Assembly: GCA_029204225.1 (NCBI GenBank)
Contig: CM055097.1
Location: 13,564,721-13,628,720 of the forward strand
From: Diphasiastrum complanatum
Taxonomy: Eukaryota > Streptophyta > Lycopodiopsida > Lycopodiales > Lycopodiaceae
Direction of reading: 5' to 3'
Length of the DNA: 64,000 bases
Position 1 is the first letter of the stretch. Each line of letters begins with the position of its first letter. The notes under the pieces were generated by a model. That model had not been told where the DNA came from. It saw only the letters and a program-made list of their open reading frames with translations, and did not search any database. Positions 10,077 through 22,610 of this stretch are shown here, piece after piece. Both the position numbers and the translations under genes were made by a program.

Positions 10077-12679
10077 AGGAAAAGTGATTACAAATTGGTG
10101 TCACATCCCTCTTTATAAACAAAGCTAGGGTTAGGGATTTTGGTACCCAAAACCATGTGCCATAAGAACTTGACTTCATATGAAGTTGTAAACCAAATTG
10201 CATTATAAACTATTTGGGTCATTTTTCATTTTGGGCCCATTCGAGCATAGATCTACTTTTACTTCTTGTGCCATAGGTTGACAAGTACAATGCACCTTCT
10301 ACAGGTGTCTGACGTTACATTATAGGTATATCTAAATCTTTATGCCGACTCGGCCATGATTTTATTTCTATCGTCATAAAATGTGTTGGTGAGGCGTTGG
10401 GCTTTGTTTTTGCTCATTGGCCGGTCCGCAGCTTGTCAACTTCTCTGGCATTGGTGTTCCCGGTACATATGGATTCTGGAACTCCCTATCTGTGAGACTG
10501 TGATTTGTCGATGCTCCTTAACGTAGTTTGGCGGCTCGACTCCGTCACTTGATATTTGTTATGCTCTTTTAGTAGCTGGAATCCATTAGAAGAATCTTCT
10601 AACATGCCCCCACTATTGTGAATTTGGTGACAGTCCCTTGGCACCTGCGTATGTCTTTGGCGTTGGCGTGCATGGCAATGTGAGACCGTGGCGAAGGAAG
10701 GTGACAAAGGGGTATAGACAAGAGGGGGATGAGAATCGATGAAAAGTGAGGAAAAAAAATTGCAACAAAATTTAACTTTAGAGGGTGGAAACAGAGAGAG
10801 CGAGTGAGGAAATAAAAGAAAAATAAAAAAGATAAAATGAAACAAAGGGTGAAAAACAAAAAAATAAATGTGAGTCCTACAATGCTTTTTGTGGACATCG
10901 TTTTCTTGTTTTTTATTTTCTTCAAATAGTTTTTTTTTTTGAAAGTTATAAATGATAGTTACATGCTTCATGAAGCCTTCTCAAGTTGTTTTCCCTTCGT
11001 ATCTTCGGCATCTCGGATCTGATGGTGGATTTGAGCAACCATGCGGATGAGTCGGAACTACAATGAGCTGCACGTGGTGGATTGCGACTGGATTGGGCCG
11101 AACGGTGGGTGCATATTTTTTAGGAATTTCGTCGTATACCACTGTTCCAAACTCGCGATATTGACGAAAAATGTTGCCAATAAGCGATGGTAGGTTCAGT
11201 ATAAAGGGCTTTGATCCTCAATGGTCGTCGTCTTGAAGGCTTTATTGGGGTTGAAGCAGAACTCACCAGAGTATAAATCCCATCTGGTATCCACTTAAGC
11301 GGCTGTCAGAAGCATCTCCACGTTATAGTAGGCTTCCAGAACAATGGGATCTAGAGAATCAGTCGCGTCGGTCTTGAACCGGTTGAGGGCCTTGGTGAAG
11401 TCGACCATTGTTTTTCAACCTTGTTCAAACTTTATTAGTGGCCAATTGTAGCCTCCCACGCTCAGCCTGGGAGTCTTCAATGTCACCCATGATCATCTGC
11501 GGGGCATGGGTTGATAAGTTGGGTCTGCCCTTAATGTCGTCGGAGTTGTGAGATATTCTCTTATGAGCTTGGGGCATGAGCACTACCTTCCACAATTATG
11601 TTTGAGGATCCAGAAGGGCCAGGACATTGGACAGTGTCAGCTTGAGGGGCTCGTCGAGCTTTTTGGGTAACTTGTAGCCACCTCTTGTCTTGCCATCGGG
11701 ATACTTTTTGACAAAGAGGGTCGGCTGCTCTGAATCAAGTACTAAAAAGACCTTCTGGTACCAGTGCTGATGCACAGCTGCAGGATCAATGTGAGTGTCG
11801 TCAGTGCATGGAGGAACGGTAGAGGTGGATGGAAGATCAATTTTGAGGGGTGATGAAATGATAGGTGGTGGAGAGGTGGCATGAGGCGAAATGATGCGAG
11901 GTGGTGAAATGGCACGAGGCGGTATAGTGCCGAGAGGAGGAGATGTGATCTTGAGATTGGGCTTGTTTGGATCAATTTGGAGGGTGGAGGAGGTAATTTT
12001 GGGTTGTGTGGCGTACTAGAGATCTTAGTCGATGGTGCGATCTCTGCCAGTTTGGAGGTCAAAATGAGGGAATGTGAGTTGGAGCTGTTGGTAGTCGATG
12101 GTGGAGGTGGATTCAATGAAGGAGCAATGATGGTGGATGGATGGATCTTGGACAATGGCATTATAATGTGCCAAGGCCTCATTATAGCAGACAATGAGGG
12201 TGGCAGGATGGTATTGGTGGCAGTTATAATAGAGTGTCCGGAGCTCGTTATAGGCGAGGCGGAGGGCTTCAGGAAGGGTAGCGGTGTTGGTATGGCAATG
12301 CTTAATGTGATCTGCCAATGCGTTTGACGGCTTCTCTACTCCTACTGGCTTGTATTTCGACGCGTACTGTACCCGCGTGTGTTGTACGTAAACAACTTTC
12401 TTTCTAATTAATGTAGTTGTTATGTAAATAAGCATATATGAGCATTTTCTCATGTCTTTGGCTTAAATGTGAAGCTTGTGATATTTCGATGATAAGGAGC
12501 AATCATTAATGTGCTTATCTATTTGTGGATATGCTGAGAATTACATTGAATGGATTTACCCAAGTTTACCAAAACATGGTGATAACCTTTAAGGTAAAAA
12601 ACGTATTTCATTATTTGTCAAAGTCTTTTCAATGTGCACGGAGAATGTTTAGAGAAAGGCACACTAAGTTCGTACAGCT
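10076..12679 (-). pseudogene. Block K copy 1 in B monomer of unit 1: unknown antisense gene, broken
   Basis: On the minus strand the coding-like sequence starts near 12453. It gives about 140 residues containing KKVVYVQH and a Tyr/His-rich middle, then a Pro/Ser-rich linker (about 11742-12000). It continues through a segment reading HQHWYQKVF, LFVKKYPDGKTRG and YKLPKKLDEPLKLTLSNV to about 11590. A further conserved segment (NWPLIKFEQGW, then LEQWYTT) lies at about 11000-11480. Stops and frameshifts break it in this copy. The best open version is at 62867-63586. I do not recognise the family. Several copies keep the same reading frame over long distances, which argues for a real ancestral gene rather than chance. 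Confidence 0.5.
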
Positions 12680-12711
<32 letters not shown>

Positions 12712-12737
12712 TGTGTGTGTGTGTGTGTGTGTGTGTA
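12680..12737. repeat. Compound AG/GT microsatellite
   Basis: An AG tract (with one AA interruption) is followed by about 13 GT units. It lies between the 5' end of antisense block K and a partial block P. Confidence 0.95.
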
Positions 12738-13084
12738 AAGTCGTCGAACGAAGAAGCAGATCGGTCTAGAAAATAGCAAAGGTGGTAGCGAACAACACAA
12801 CAGATGTTTAAGGTCATTGATTTTACGATGTCTTTTATTCAACAACATACAATTATAGGAAGTGTTTTTCTAGGAAAGAAGTAAGTGCAACAATTCCATT
12901 GGTAATTTGTTGTTGCATTGTTCTTAGAGTATCTTGTCACAAAGTGAGTAGCATTATTTGTGGAGTTGTTAGTGTATATATTATTGTGGTTTTTTATTTA
13001 TTTTTTCCTTTTTAAAACCGATGTGGCTATTTAAAACTTTCACTTTATAGGCATTGTGCTAGTTTGGACTTTTGTTTGCGAAAT
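12738..13084. other. Partial block P and spacer, no gene seen
   Basis: The first about 120 bp match the start of block P (as at 14502). The rest is AT-rich sequence shared with 32422-32769 and monomer C (about 56230-56460). It ends where a second, shorter K copy begins. Confidence 0.6.
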
Positions 13085-14475
13085 GTGAGTGAGGAAATAA
13101 AAGAAAAATAAGAAAGATAAAATGAAACGAAGGGTGAAAAACAAGAAAATAAAAGTGAGTTTTTCAATGCTTTTTGTGGACTTCTAAATTCTTGTATTTT
13201 ATTTTCTTCAAATAGTTTTTTTTTTTTGAAAGATACAGATGATAGTTACATGCTTCATGAATCCTTCTCAAGTTGTTTTCCCTTCGAATCTTCGGCATCT
13301 CGGACGAGTCGGAACCACAATGAGCTGCACGTGGTGGATTGCGAGTGGATTGGGCCGAACATTGGGTGCATATTTTTCAGGAATCCCGTCGTATACCATT
13401 GTTCCAACCTCACGATATTGACAAAACATGTTGCCAATAGGCAATGGTAGGTTCAGCATAGAGGGATTTGATCCTCGATGGTCGCCATCTTGAAGGCTTT
13501 ATTGGGGTTGAAGTAGTACTCGCCAAAGTATAAATCCCATCTGATATCCACTTAACAGGCAGTCAGAAGCGTCTCCACGTTATAGTAGGCTTCCAGAACA
13601 ATGGGATCTAGAGAATTAGTCGCGTCAGTCATGAACCGATTGAGGGCCCTGGTGAAGTCGACCGTTATTTTCCAACCCTGTTCAAACTTTATTAGTGGCC
13701 AATTGTAGGCCCCGACGCTCATCCTAGGAGTCCTCAATGTCGTCTATGATCATCTGCGGGGCATGGGTTGATAAGCTGGGTCTGCCTTTAAGGTCGTCGA
13801 AGCTGTGAGATATTCCTTAATGAGCTTGGGGCATGAGCACCGCCTTTCACCATTCTGGTGGAGGGTCCAGAAAGGCCAGGACATTGGCCAGTGTTAGCTT
13901 GAGGGGATCGTCGAGCTTTTTGGGTAACTTGTGCCGTCTCTTGTCTTGACGTCGGGATACTTTTTGACAAAGAGGGTCGGCTACTCTGAATCAGGTACTG
14001 AAAAGACCTTCTGGTACCAGTGCTGATGCACAGCTACAGGATCAATGCGAGTGTCGTTAGTGCTTCAAGAAGGGTAGTGGTGGTGGTATGGCAATGATTA
14101 ATGTGCTCTACCAATGCGCCTGATGGCTTCTCTACTCCTACTGGCTTGTATTCCGACGCGTACCGTACCCACGTGTGTTGTACATAAACAACTTTCTTTC
14201 TAATTAATGCAGTTGTTATGTAAATAAGCATATATGAGCATTTTCTCATGTTTTAGGTTTATATGTGAAGCTTGTGATATTTCAATGATTAAGAACAATC
14301 AATGATGTGCTTATCTATTTGTGGATATGGTGAGAATTACATTGAATGGATTTTCCCAAGTTTACCAAAACATGGTGATAACTTTTAAGGTAAAAAACGT
14401 ATTTCATAATTTGCCAAAGCCTATTCAATGGGCACGAAGAATGTTTAGAAAAAGGCCCACTAAGTTCGTACAGCT
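13085..14475 (-). pseudogene. Block K copy 2 in B monomer of unit 1, shortened
   Basis: This realigns to about 10800-12670 of the preceding K copy but lacks about 430 bp near 14060 (equivalent to 11810-12260). Two open minus-strand stretches, 13255-13437 and 13552-13737, are in the same frame (upstream ends 300 bases apart), reading the LEQWYTT and NWPLIKFEQGW segments with an intervening stop. The protein is of unknown family. Its 5' end points toward the 2OGD gene, making the pair divergent. Confidence 0.5.
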
Positions 14476-14501
14476 AGAGAGAGAGAGAGAGAGAGAGAGA
14501 G
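14476..14501. repeat. AG microsatellite, (AG)~13
   Basis: This dinucleotide tract lies between antisense block K and the 2OGD upstream region, about 570 bp before the 2OGD start codon. Plant GAGA-binding (BPC) proteins bind such tracts; a regulatory role here is only inferred. Confidence 0.9.
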
Positions 14502-15069
14502 GCCGTCGAACGAAGAAGCAGATCGGTCTAAAAAATAGCAAAGGCGGTAGCGAACAACACAACATATGTTTAAGGTCATTGATTTTACGATGTTTTCTAT
14601 TCAACAACATACAAAAATAGTAAGTGTTTTTCTATCTGGCCAAAAACCCACATCTGTGGGCCATCCATCTTTTGCATACAAACATTTTCATGTAAGCATA
14701 ATTGTATACGCGACAAAAATAATATTAAAAACATACATGGAATAATAAATACCTTATGTTTTGTAAGGTTGCACGATTTTGTTTTAAAAAAATTGCATAA
14801 GCTACTCACCACCATATGCATTAATTTTAGAAAAGCCAAGAAAAGCGTAAATCTTAGACTTACTATTTCTAAAAGATCTCATAAGATACTTATCATCTCT
14901 ATGAACACGAGCCTAAATCTCAAACTAATGATTTTTGGGAAGGCGACAACTTAATGCATATGAGCTTAAGGCCTCACCCCTTTACATAAATAATGCCTAA
15001 AGTTGTTGCTCTCTCCCAGATTACCTCAAGTGGTGTGTCTCTTCTCTCACTGTACCAGCTGAGCTAGCT
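14502..15069 (+). promoter_or_regulatory. Upstream region (block P) of the complete 2OGD, unit 1
   Basis: This directly precedes the 2OGD ATG at 15070. An A/T-rich TATA-like stretch at 14984-14994 lies 76-86 bp upstream of the ATG and is followed by a CT-rich leader. The block is duplicated before the deleted 2OGD copies and in monomer C. Core-promoter assignment is tentative. Confidence 0.4.
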
Positions 15070-17735
15070 ATGGCGCCCAATGTACCAGCACATGATGATG
15101 CGCTCTATAATTCCCATGCCTCCTCATCGTTTCTTCTTAGTCACCACCGCCCATCCACACCCAGACGCACTCCACCTCCCTCGCATCATGCTCAGCAACA
15201 ACATCCATGTCACATGGACTCGTCCCAGCTCGTAGCCCACGATCAGTTTTTCACACAAGGCGCCGAGATGCTTCCTTTAGTTGATCTAGGATTGCTCTGC
15301 CACGCAGATAAAGCTGAAGTGCAGAAGCTAGTGATGGCGGTCAAAGAGTGGGGATTTTTTGAAGTAGCTAACTCTGGTGTGCCTCTCAAGCTGCTCAGTG
15401 AAATTGAGGAGCAGGTATCCCATGTATTTGCTCTTCCACTTGAAGCCAAGACCAGGGCTGAACCTGCTGCAGGAAGCTTTCATGGTTACCTTACCAAGTC
15501 ATCAGGGGAAGATGGTAAGATGCTGCAATTAAGCGAAGCTCTTCGGCTTCCTTTGAACCCGCAGCATAGGTCGGACATGATAATTCAGTTCTGGCCAGAG
15601 GGTAATGAGGCATTCAGGTAGCCCATCTTTAATCTCCGACTCAGATGTCCGAAGCTTAATAGATCATCTACTAATAAGTGTTAACCTCAATTTGCAGAGC
15701 AAATATACTAGTGCGGATTAATATTGCCTATGACGTTATCAGTAGGGTTCGCTGAGTGTAAGAGATTGGGCAGCGGGAGGCATAAATAGCATAGTCGCCA
15801 CCAGCACAAGCATGTAAAATCTACTGAGAATTATTCCACCTGTACTCATGCGATTCAAATCTTTGTCACCTGCATTAGCAATAGAGATCACACAAAAGCC
15901 TTGCTGCAACACAAGTCATTGAGGCGCCCACATGCAACCTGCTGCATGAAAAAACAGATAGAGAACTTATTCCTATCAGAGATTCACAACATAGAAGTTG
16001 GAAGGAAAAACTCTGAGTGTGATGAACAAGTCTTATCACATATTCGTAGAAAATTAACCATATGAATGTATAAAGAGATTTGGCTTTCCTTTTTCTCCAC
16101 AATTATTTTTTCTCTAAGCAACCTTTTAGTCATTTCATAAATCACTTCTATCTATCTATCTTTAATCTACTTCCTTAGGTAAAAGTGGCGCATGATTTCG
16201 CGCTTACTGTCCACGTCGATATTGACAGTTCCATGTTCAGTTCACTCTGTAAATAATAAAGAAAAAAGTCTTTGATAATAGTCCACAATAGATATTCGTT
16301 GACATTGGACAGTGTTTAGTGAATGCTGGCCCGTTTGTTAAGAGGTTGAAGTTCACATTTTTCTAGCACTAAGAGTGTTGTTGACGTCTTTTGAATTTGC
16401 AGTTCTGTGGTTGAGAAGTATATTGCAGCTGTTGACACGGTTCTCCTGCAGCTTTTAAAAAGTTTAGCTTTGGGACTAGGACTGGATCCTCTGCAATTTA
16501 CGCGTAATCTGTCCAACGATGCGAATTTTTCAGCATTGCGTATGAATATTTATCCTGCTTCTTCTCAGTCATCGCCAACTCTAGGCTTGGTAGCTCATTC
16601 CGATGCTTCGATTCTGACGATTCTGCATCAGAGCAGCGTGGCTGGATTGCAGATTCGAAAGGATGAGAAATGGATTGCCATAAAACCGCGGCTGGGTTTC
16701 TTTGTTGTGAACGTGGGAGATATGCTGCAGGTCTGCCTTGACTATATATGACAACTTTCTTAATTACTCACCAACTTTCATGTGTTTTGCACTTGAATGC
16801 TGTTGATCCATGTTAATTATGTTTGATACCATACACGCTGGTGCTAGGGGCCAAGTGCAGACCTCAAAATCATAAATATCACAATGCTCAAACTCTCAAT
16901 CAAAGGGGTGAGGCATGAAAGTTCAAGTGTGCAACCATTCATTTCCATCGTATTCCTGAGTTAATCCATGTTAACTTCATTGACTATCATATGCGGCAAC
17001 AAACCAAAATAGTAGAAGGAAACTAGAAGGGTAGACAGAAGCGTCGTTAATGTCACAAGGTAAGAGAGAGAGAGAGACGAGAGATCACGAACGTTCGCAA
17101 CGAGGAAGGGCGAACTTGATGAAAAAAAGACAGGAAATGACTCTAACATTGTGAGCAGCAAAATAATCATTTCGTTAATTAAGCTTGATCACTTTCACCA
17201 ACTATAATTTGTCAACATAGAAATGACTAACCCCAATATTATATTTTGGTCACAGAGAGATTGGTCATGTGTAACAAACCTGTGAATGATCGATACTATG
17301 ATGTAGTTAGATTTATCTACTATATACTCATGATCCTTCATAATTGTAAGTTGCAAAGATGATATCATTTTGTAATAGACCCTGGCTAGTTAATTGATGT
17401 TAGATCTACCTGTTTGTGCTTTGTAGGTGATGAGCAATGATCTTTTTCCGAGTGTAGTCCATAGGGTGGTAAAAAACAACAACAAATGTCGCTCATCAGT
17501 CGCCTTTATAAAGGTAACTCATCCAGAATTTATAGTGGGACCAGTACCAGAACTTGTCTCACAGCAGCAGCGAACATCACCGTATCACCCATTTACAGCG
17601 GAAGAGTACTATACAAGTATGACTTCTCATGGACTTCTAGATGGCAAGTCTAACCTTGACAGATTCAGAATCAGTCCTACTGTAGAACATCAACGTATCA
17701 CCCATTTACAGCGGAAGAGTACTATACAAGTATGA
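15070..17735 (+). CDS. 2-oxoglutarate/Fe(II)-dependent dioxygenase, 3 exons, unit 1
   Basis: Exons are 15070-15617, 16403-16730 and 17427-17735, with GT...AG introns of 785 and 696 bp in phases 2 and 0. They join to 394 residues. The N-terminal dioxygenase domain (LPLVDL at 68-73, EWGFFEV near 93-99) is followed by the catalytic jelly roll, with the NxYxP element near 231-234, iron ligands H248, D250 and H304, and the 2-oxoglutarate-binding R314/S316 pair. Such plant soluble dioxygenases hydroxylate or desaturate hormones and specialised metabolites (gibberellin oxidase-like enzymes are one possibility); the substrate cannot be read here. The first about 60 residues are His/Pro/Ser-rich and unlike the core. 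The C-terminal about 19 residues derive from a 113-bp tandem duplication that shifts the frame. It looks intact. Confidence 0.88.
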
Positions 17736-17798
17736 GTTCTCATAGACTTCTAGATGGCAAGTCTAACCTTGACAGATCCAGAATCAGTCCTAGCTGAC
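17573..17798 (+). repeat. 113-bp tandem duplication at the 2OGD 3' end, unit 1
   Basis: Copy 1 is 17573-17685 and copy 2 is 17686 to about 17798. Since 113 is not a multiple of three, the second copy is read in a new frame, ending at the TGA 17733-17735. The gene-less remnant at 51975-52026 shows the single-copy arrangement. Confidence 0.92.
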
Positions 17799-18853
17799 GA
17801 AGATATTTGAAAAATGGTGATGAACAATGACAACATCATTGCATTGACAGAGAATGAGAAGAAGAAACGGAATCATATGCATGTGCATTGTGTTACACTA
17901 ATCAAAGAATGGCAAAAGCATCGCAGATGCATTTAAGAAGCTAATATCATGAAAAAATCTTGTTGGTGCTTGTTATAAACATACATATATGCTAATATTT
18001 GTGCATATTTAGACTTTGAGAAATTGCTCAAGGTTGTAAAGAGGTTCAAGTAATATGCAAACTTTTGTTTATTGTCCAGTTTTGATGTCTCCCTTTGGTT
18101 GAAGCATGCAAATTTCCTCGTTCAAGTAAATATCTAGGAAATCTTAAAGTCTATTCAATGAACCTCCTACTACAAGAAGTCAAATGCTTTCCAAAACTAT
18201 TCTCGAGCATATTTTAAAAAGATGCCAAAACATGGGTGTGAGGGTGGTCATCAACGCAAGGCATTCGTGCATCAACTGACATCGACTATGCCTCAAAGTT
18301 ATTCTTCATATAATCCTTGGAATTAGGGTCCTTTTTTAATTTGAGGACTCATATAGCGTTGTTGAAGGAAAAAATTCATACCTTGATATAGCCCCAGTAT
18401 ACTAGAGAATTGAGTTTTGTCAGACTCCTTTTTGAACTCAACCTACCTTCAAACAACAATAAACAATGCATAGATTGATCTCAAAACTTAAGCTTTATTC
18501 AATTCTTAGCAAGCAAGTAGCTTCCACCAAAACAACATTAAAGAGTTGGCTGCCTTGTCTCCACCTAACCTTCACTGCGTAGAATGTGATAAGGAATGTC
18601 TCCTCTCTAGGCTCACTTATGCATACCCTATCTGTTCCCGATTAGAGTTTCAAACTAGAAATGCCACAGAGGATGAGAAAAGAATTCTATTCAAGTAAAA
18701 CAATATTGTTTTTTTTCTAGCCCACACCACTCCCAAGTCGTACACCATTCCCAATCATATAACCAGCTCGTGTACAGTTATGGTTAAGCAAAAAAAATTT
18801 GTACTCATGGTCACGTTCTGTTAACAAATATGATTTTGAATGTATATTCTCTC
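17736..18853 (+). other. 2OGD downstream region, no gene seen
   Basis: AT-rich sequence, probably the 3' UTR and beyond; an AATAAA-type signal lies near 18464-18470. It is shared with 37423-38540 and, with indels, 52040-52950. Many stops in all frames. Confidence 0.5.
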
Positions 18854-18976
18854 TTGACATTTGAAATCAATATGAGCATCATCTTGAAATCAAAAACAAA
18901 ATATGAGTCCCATCTTGGCATTGAAAACAAAATCCAAGCGCCACCTTGACATTGAAATCAAAATATCAGTGCCATC
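18854..18976. repeat. 31-bp minisatellite, about 4 copies
   Basis: Four diverged units of 30-31 bp, each beginning TTG and ending near CCATC or CATC. The same array is at 38541-38663 and 52951-53073. Confidence 0.8.
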
Positions 18977-18982
18977 TCCTAT

Positions 18983-20094
18983 TTGAATATGGAGGAAATC
19001 ACCATTATGGAAGCATTCATGAAAATTGGTTATTTTCCATCAGGTAAGAATATATTTGCATTCAAATATTTTTATAGTATTTCTGTTATGAATACTATGA
19101 ACGTTGTGACTGGTTTTGTGCTTTTCAAGATCACGACTTTGTGTCGTTTTCATATGGACATTCCTATTGACTTGGCACCTTCATAAAACAGAGGAGTCAA
19201 AGGATCAACGATATCTCTGCTGAAAAAGTTTTACATCATATGAGTGAAGGAAAAAAGGATTTGGATTTGTGGACAGATGGGCCTTTGTATCCTCAAGGTC
19301 CTAATACCCTCCTACATCATCTTGTCTTATCCTCAACAACTCAATTAGTCATATGGATATGCAATGGGCATAATGGTTCCTTGGGATATTCTGAATCATT
19401 ACAAAATTATTTAAATACATTTTCAATGCAGAGGATTCAGTTCTTGGAGAGTACTCAAATCAGGTGTATGTCCTCTTACTATCATGAGAGAGAGAATGTA
19501 ATACAAAGGTTGATGTAAGAAAATCATGAATCATTAGAAAAAGTTATTTCAAATATTAGAATAGAATCTGAATAGATGTAAGTAATATTGCATTCTATTC
19601 ATTCGGATAATATGCAATTACTGAAAGATGTGGAACTATTGACAAAGAAGTCTAAAAACTACGAACAAAAGCGACAATCTTCAAGGGATATTCAAAATCT
19701 CTCAAGAGGAGGTTATTGGAACAGAAGGAGCCGTGCATTTAGTTACGTTTTTGGGTTGGGCTGATTCTCTTCTTGGATTTTGGTTTTTCGCTTATCTAGG
19801 CATCAACGGCTCTAGATCTTCTCCTCTTGAGGTTGATCTTCTCAAGGGAGGTGAACAATGGAAAGGAAACCTACCTAATGGATCCTAACGATCTCTTTCA
19901 AAGGGAATTTACTAACACCTATTTTGCTTGAGTGTGATTTTGTGGATTAGTTGGATGAAAGAAAGTGCTAAAGATCATTCAAGAATGTCATAGCATGATT
20001 AACAACAACAAACAAGCATTCATCGTCTACAATCAATCATACACAAGAAAATAGGAGTAATCCACACAAAAAGCAAGAATAGTAGGAGTAGATA
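18983..20094 (+). pseudogene. Block T in B monomer of unit 1: degraded coding-like region, unknown
   Basis: Open plus-strand stretches lie at 18983-19186 and 19240-19518. After the stop at 19518 the same frame continues, with three more stops, to about 19762, reading a Lys/Glu-rich, possibly coiled-coil segment (LLKDVELLTKKSKN). That segment is open in monomer C (61388-61576). I do not recognise the protein. The last about 300 bp before the CT tract are conserved but not coding-like. Confidence 0.35.
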
Positions 20095-20112
20095 CTCTCT
20101 CTCTCTCTCTCT
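20095..20112. repeat. CT microsatellite, (CT)9, unit 1/unit 2 boundary
   Basis: Short version of the monomer-boundary CT tract. Its reverse complement is at 174-191 and its equivalent at 39774-39791. Confidence 0.93.
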
Positions 20113-20285
20113 TCTCAAGGAAAAGTGATTACAAAATGGTGTCACATCCCTCTTTATGAACAAAGCTAGGGTTAGGGATTTTGGTGCACCCAAAACCATG
20201 TGCCATAAGAACTTGACTTTATATAAAGTTTTAAACCAAATTGCATTTTAAACTATTTGGGTCATTTTTCATTTTAGGCCCATTT

Positions 20286-22288
20286 GAGCATAGATCTACT
20301 TTTACTTCTCGTGCCATAGGCTGACAAGTACAATGCACCTTCTACAAGTGTCTAACGTTACATTATAGGTAGATCTAAATCCCTATGCCGTCTCGGCCAT
20401 GATTTTATTTCCGTCCCCATAAAATGTGTTGGTGAGGCATTCGGCTTTGTTTTTGCTCATTTTATTTTCGCAACTTGTCGACTTCTCTGGCATTGGTGTT
20501 CCCGGTACACATGGATTTTGGAATCTGTGAGACTGTGATTTGTCGACGCTCCTTAACGTAGTTTGGCCGCTCGACTCCGTCGCTTGATATTCGTTATGCG
20601 CTTTTAGTGGCTGGAATCCGTTAGAAGAATCTTCATGAGAATGATCTAACACGTCCCCACTATTGTGAATATGGTGACAGTCCCTTGGCACCTGCATATG
20701 TCTTCGGCGTTGGCATGTGTGGCAATGTGAGACCGTGGCGAAGGAAGGTGAAAAAGGGGTATAGACAAGAGGGGGGTGAGAATCGACGAAAATTGAGGAA
20801 AAAAAATTTACAACAAAATTTAACTTTAGAGGGGGGAACCAGAGAGAGTGACTGAGGAAATAAAAGAAAAATAAGAAAGATAAAATGAAACGAAGGGTCA
20901 AAAACTAGAAAATAAAAGTGAATCCTTCAACGCTTTTTGTGGACTTCTTTTTCTTGTTTTTAATTTTCTTCAAATAGTCTTTTTTTTTGAAAGATACAGA
21001 TGATAGTTACATGCTTCATGAAGCCTTCTCAAGTTGTTTTCCATTCGTATCTTTGGCATATCGGATCTGACTCGGCCATGATTTTATTTTTGTCGCCGTA
21101 AAATGTGTTGGTGAGGCGTTGGGCTTTGTTTTTGCTCATTGGCCGGTCCACAACTTGTCGACTTGTCTGGCATTGGTGTTCCCGGTACATATGGATTCTG
21201 GAATTTGTGAGACTGTGATTTGTTGACGCTCCTTACCGTAGTTTGGCGGCTCGACTCTGACGCTTCATATTTGTTATGCTCTTGTAGTAGCTGGAATCCG
21301 TTAGAAGAATCTTCATGAGAATCTTCTAACACGCCCCCACTATTGTGAATTTGGTGACAGTCCCTTGGGAGGAAATAAAAGAAAAAAAAGAAAGATAAAA
21401 TGAAACGAAGGGTGAAAAACAAGAAAATAAAAGTGAGTCCTTCGATGCTTTTTGTGGAGTTCTTTTTCTTGTTTTCTATTTTCTTCAAATAGGTTTTCTT
21501 TTGAAAGATACAGATGATAGTTACATGCTTCATGAAACCTTCTCAAGTTGTTTTCCCTTCGTATCTTCGGCATCTTGGATCCGACGGTGGGTTTGAGTAA
21601 GCATGTGGACGAGTCGGAACCACAATGAGCTGCACGTGGTGGATTGCGAGTGGATTGGGCCAAACGTTGGGTACATATTTTTCAGGAATCTCGTCGTATA
21701 CCATGGTTCCAACCTCGTGATATTGACAAAAAACATTGCCAATAGGCGATGGTAGGTTCAGTATAGAAGGATTTGATCCTCGACGGCCGTCGTCTTGAAG
21801 GCTTTATTGGGGTTGAAGCAGAACTCGCCAAAGTATAAATCCCATCTGGTATCCACTTAGAAGCATCTCCACGTTATAGTAGGCTTCCATAACAATGGGA
21901 TCTAGAGAATTAGCTGCGTCGGTCATGAACCGGTTGAGGGCCCTGGTGAAGTCGACCGTTATTTTCCAACCCTGTTCAAACATTATTAGTGGCCAATTGT
22001 AGCCCCCGACCCCCGACGCTTAGCCTGGGAGTCTTCAGTTTCATCCATGATCATCTGCGGGGCATGGGTTGATAAGTTGTGTCTGCCCTTAATGTCATCG
22101 GAGCTGTGAGATATTCCTTTATGAGCTTGGTGCATGAGCACTGCATTCCACCATTATGGTTGAGGGTCCAGAAGGGCCAGGAGATTGGCCAGTGTTCGCT
22201 TGAGGGGCTCATCGAGCTTTTTGGATAACTTGTAGCCGCCTCTTCTCTTGACATCGAGATACTTTTTGACAAAGAGGATCAGCTGCTC
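20286..22288 (-). pseudogene. Block K copy, A monomer of unit 2
   Basis: Near-identical to 650-2652, including the internal duplication of about 680 bp (starts near 20393 and 21071), the same stops and the same truncation at block X. The unknown minus-strand gene is non-functional. Confidence 0.45.
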
Positions 22289-22610
22289 CTTCATTTAGAT
22301 TTTTTACCACCAAGTTATGATCATTCAACAAGAAATCTACGCTTTGCCCTTTACGACAACCTTAATGTTGTCCAACTAAAAATTGTAGAAACCAAAAAAC
22401 ACAACAAAATTAAAGACCTTCAATTTATTTAATTATTTTTTGGATGATCATATGAACAATGTTTAAGGTACACAATACTAGCTAGCTATATAGAGAATTC
22501 CAAACCATCTAAAAACGTATTAGGAGATCAGATTAAAGGAATTCTAGCTTATGTATTAGTTCATTGAAGATTCGACAAGAAATCATTTTAAATATTTGAT
22601 GGTGACTAAG
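22289..22610. repeat. Block X, left flank of the copia insertion (unit 2)
   Basis: Copy of 2653-2974, ending with the left target-site repeat of copia copy 2. No gene seen. Confidence 0.8.

Larger units (their letters stand above)
497..20132. repeat. Higher-order repeat unit 1 (A + B monomers, ~19.6 kb)
   Basis: The whole interval recurs in order and orientation at 20133-39811. The offset is 19636 bp at the start and drifts to 19687 bp through small indels, mainly microsatellite length. The unit comprises an A monomer (copia insertion, deleted 2OGD) and a B monomer (complete 2OGD), joined at the CT microsatellite near 10.0 kb. Confidence 0.93.
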
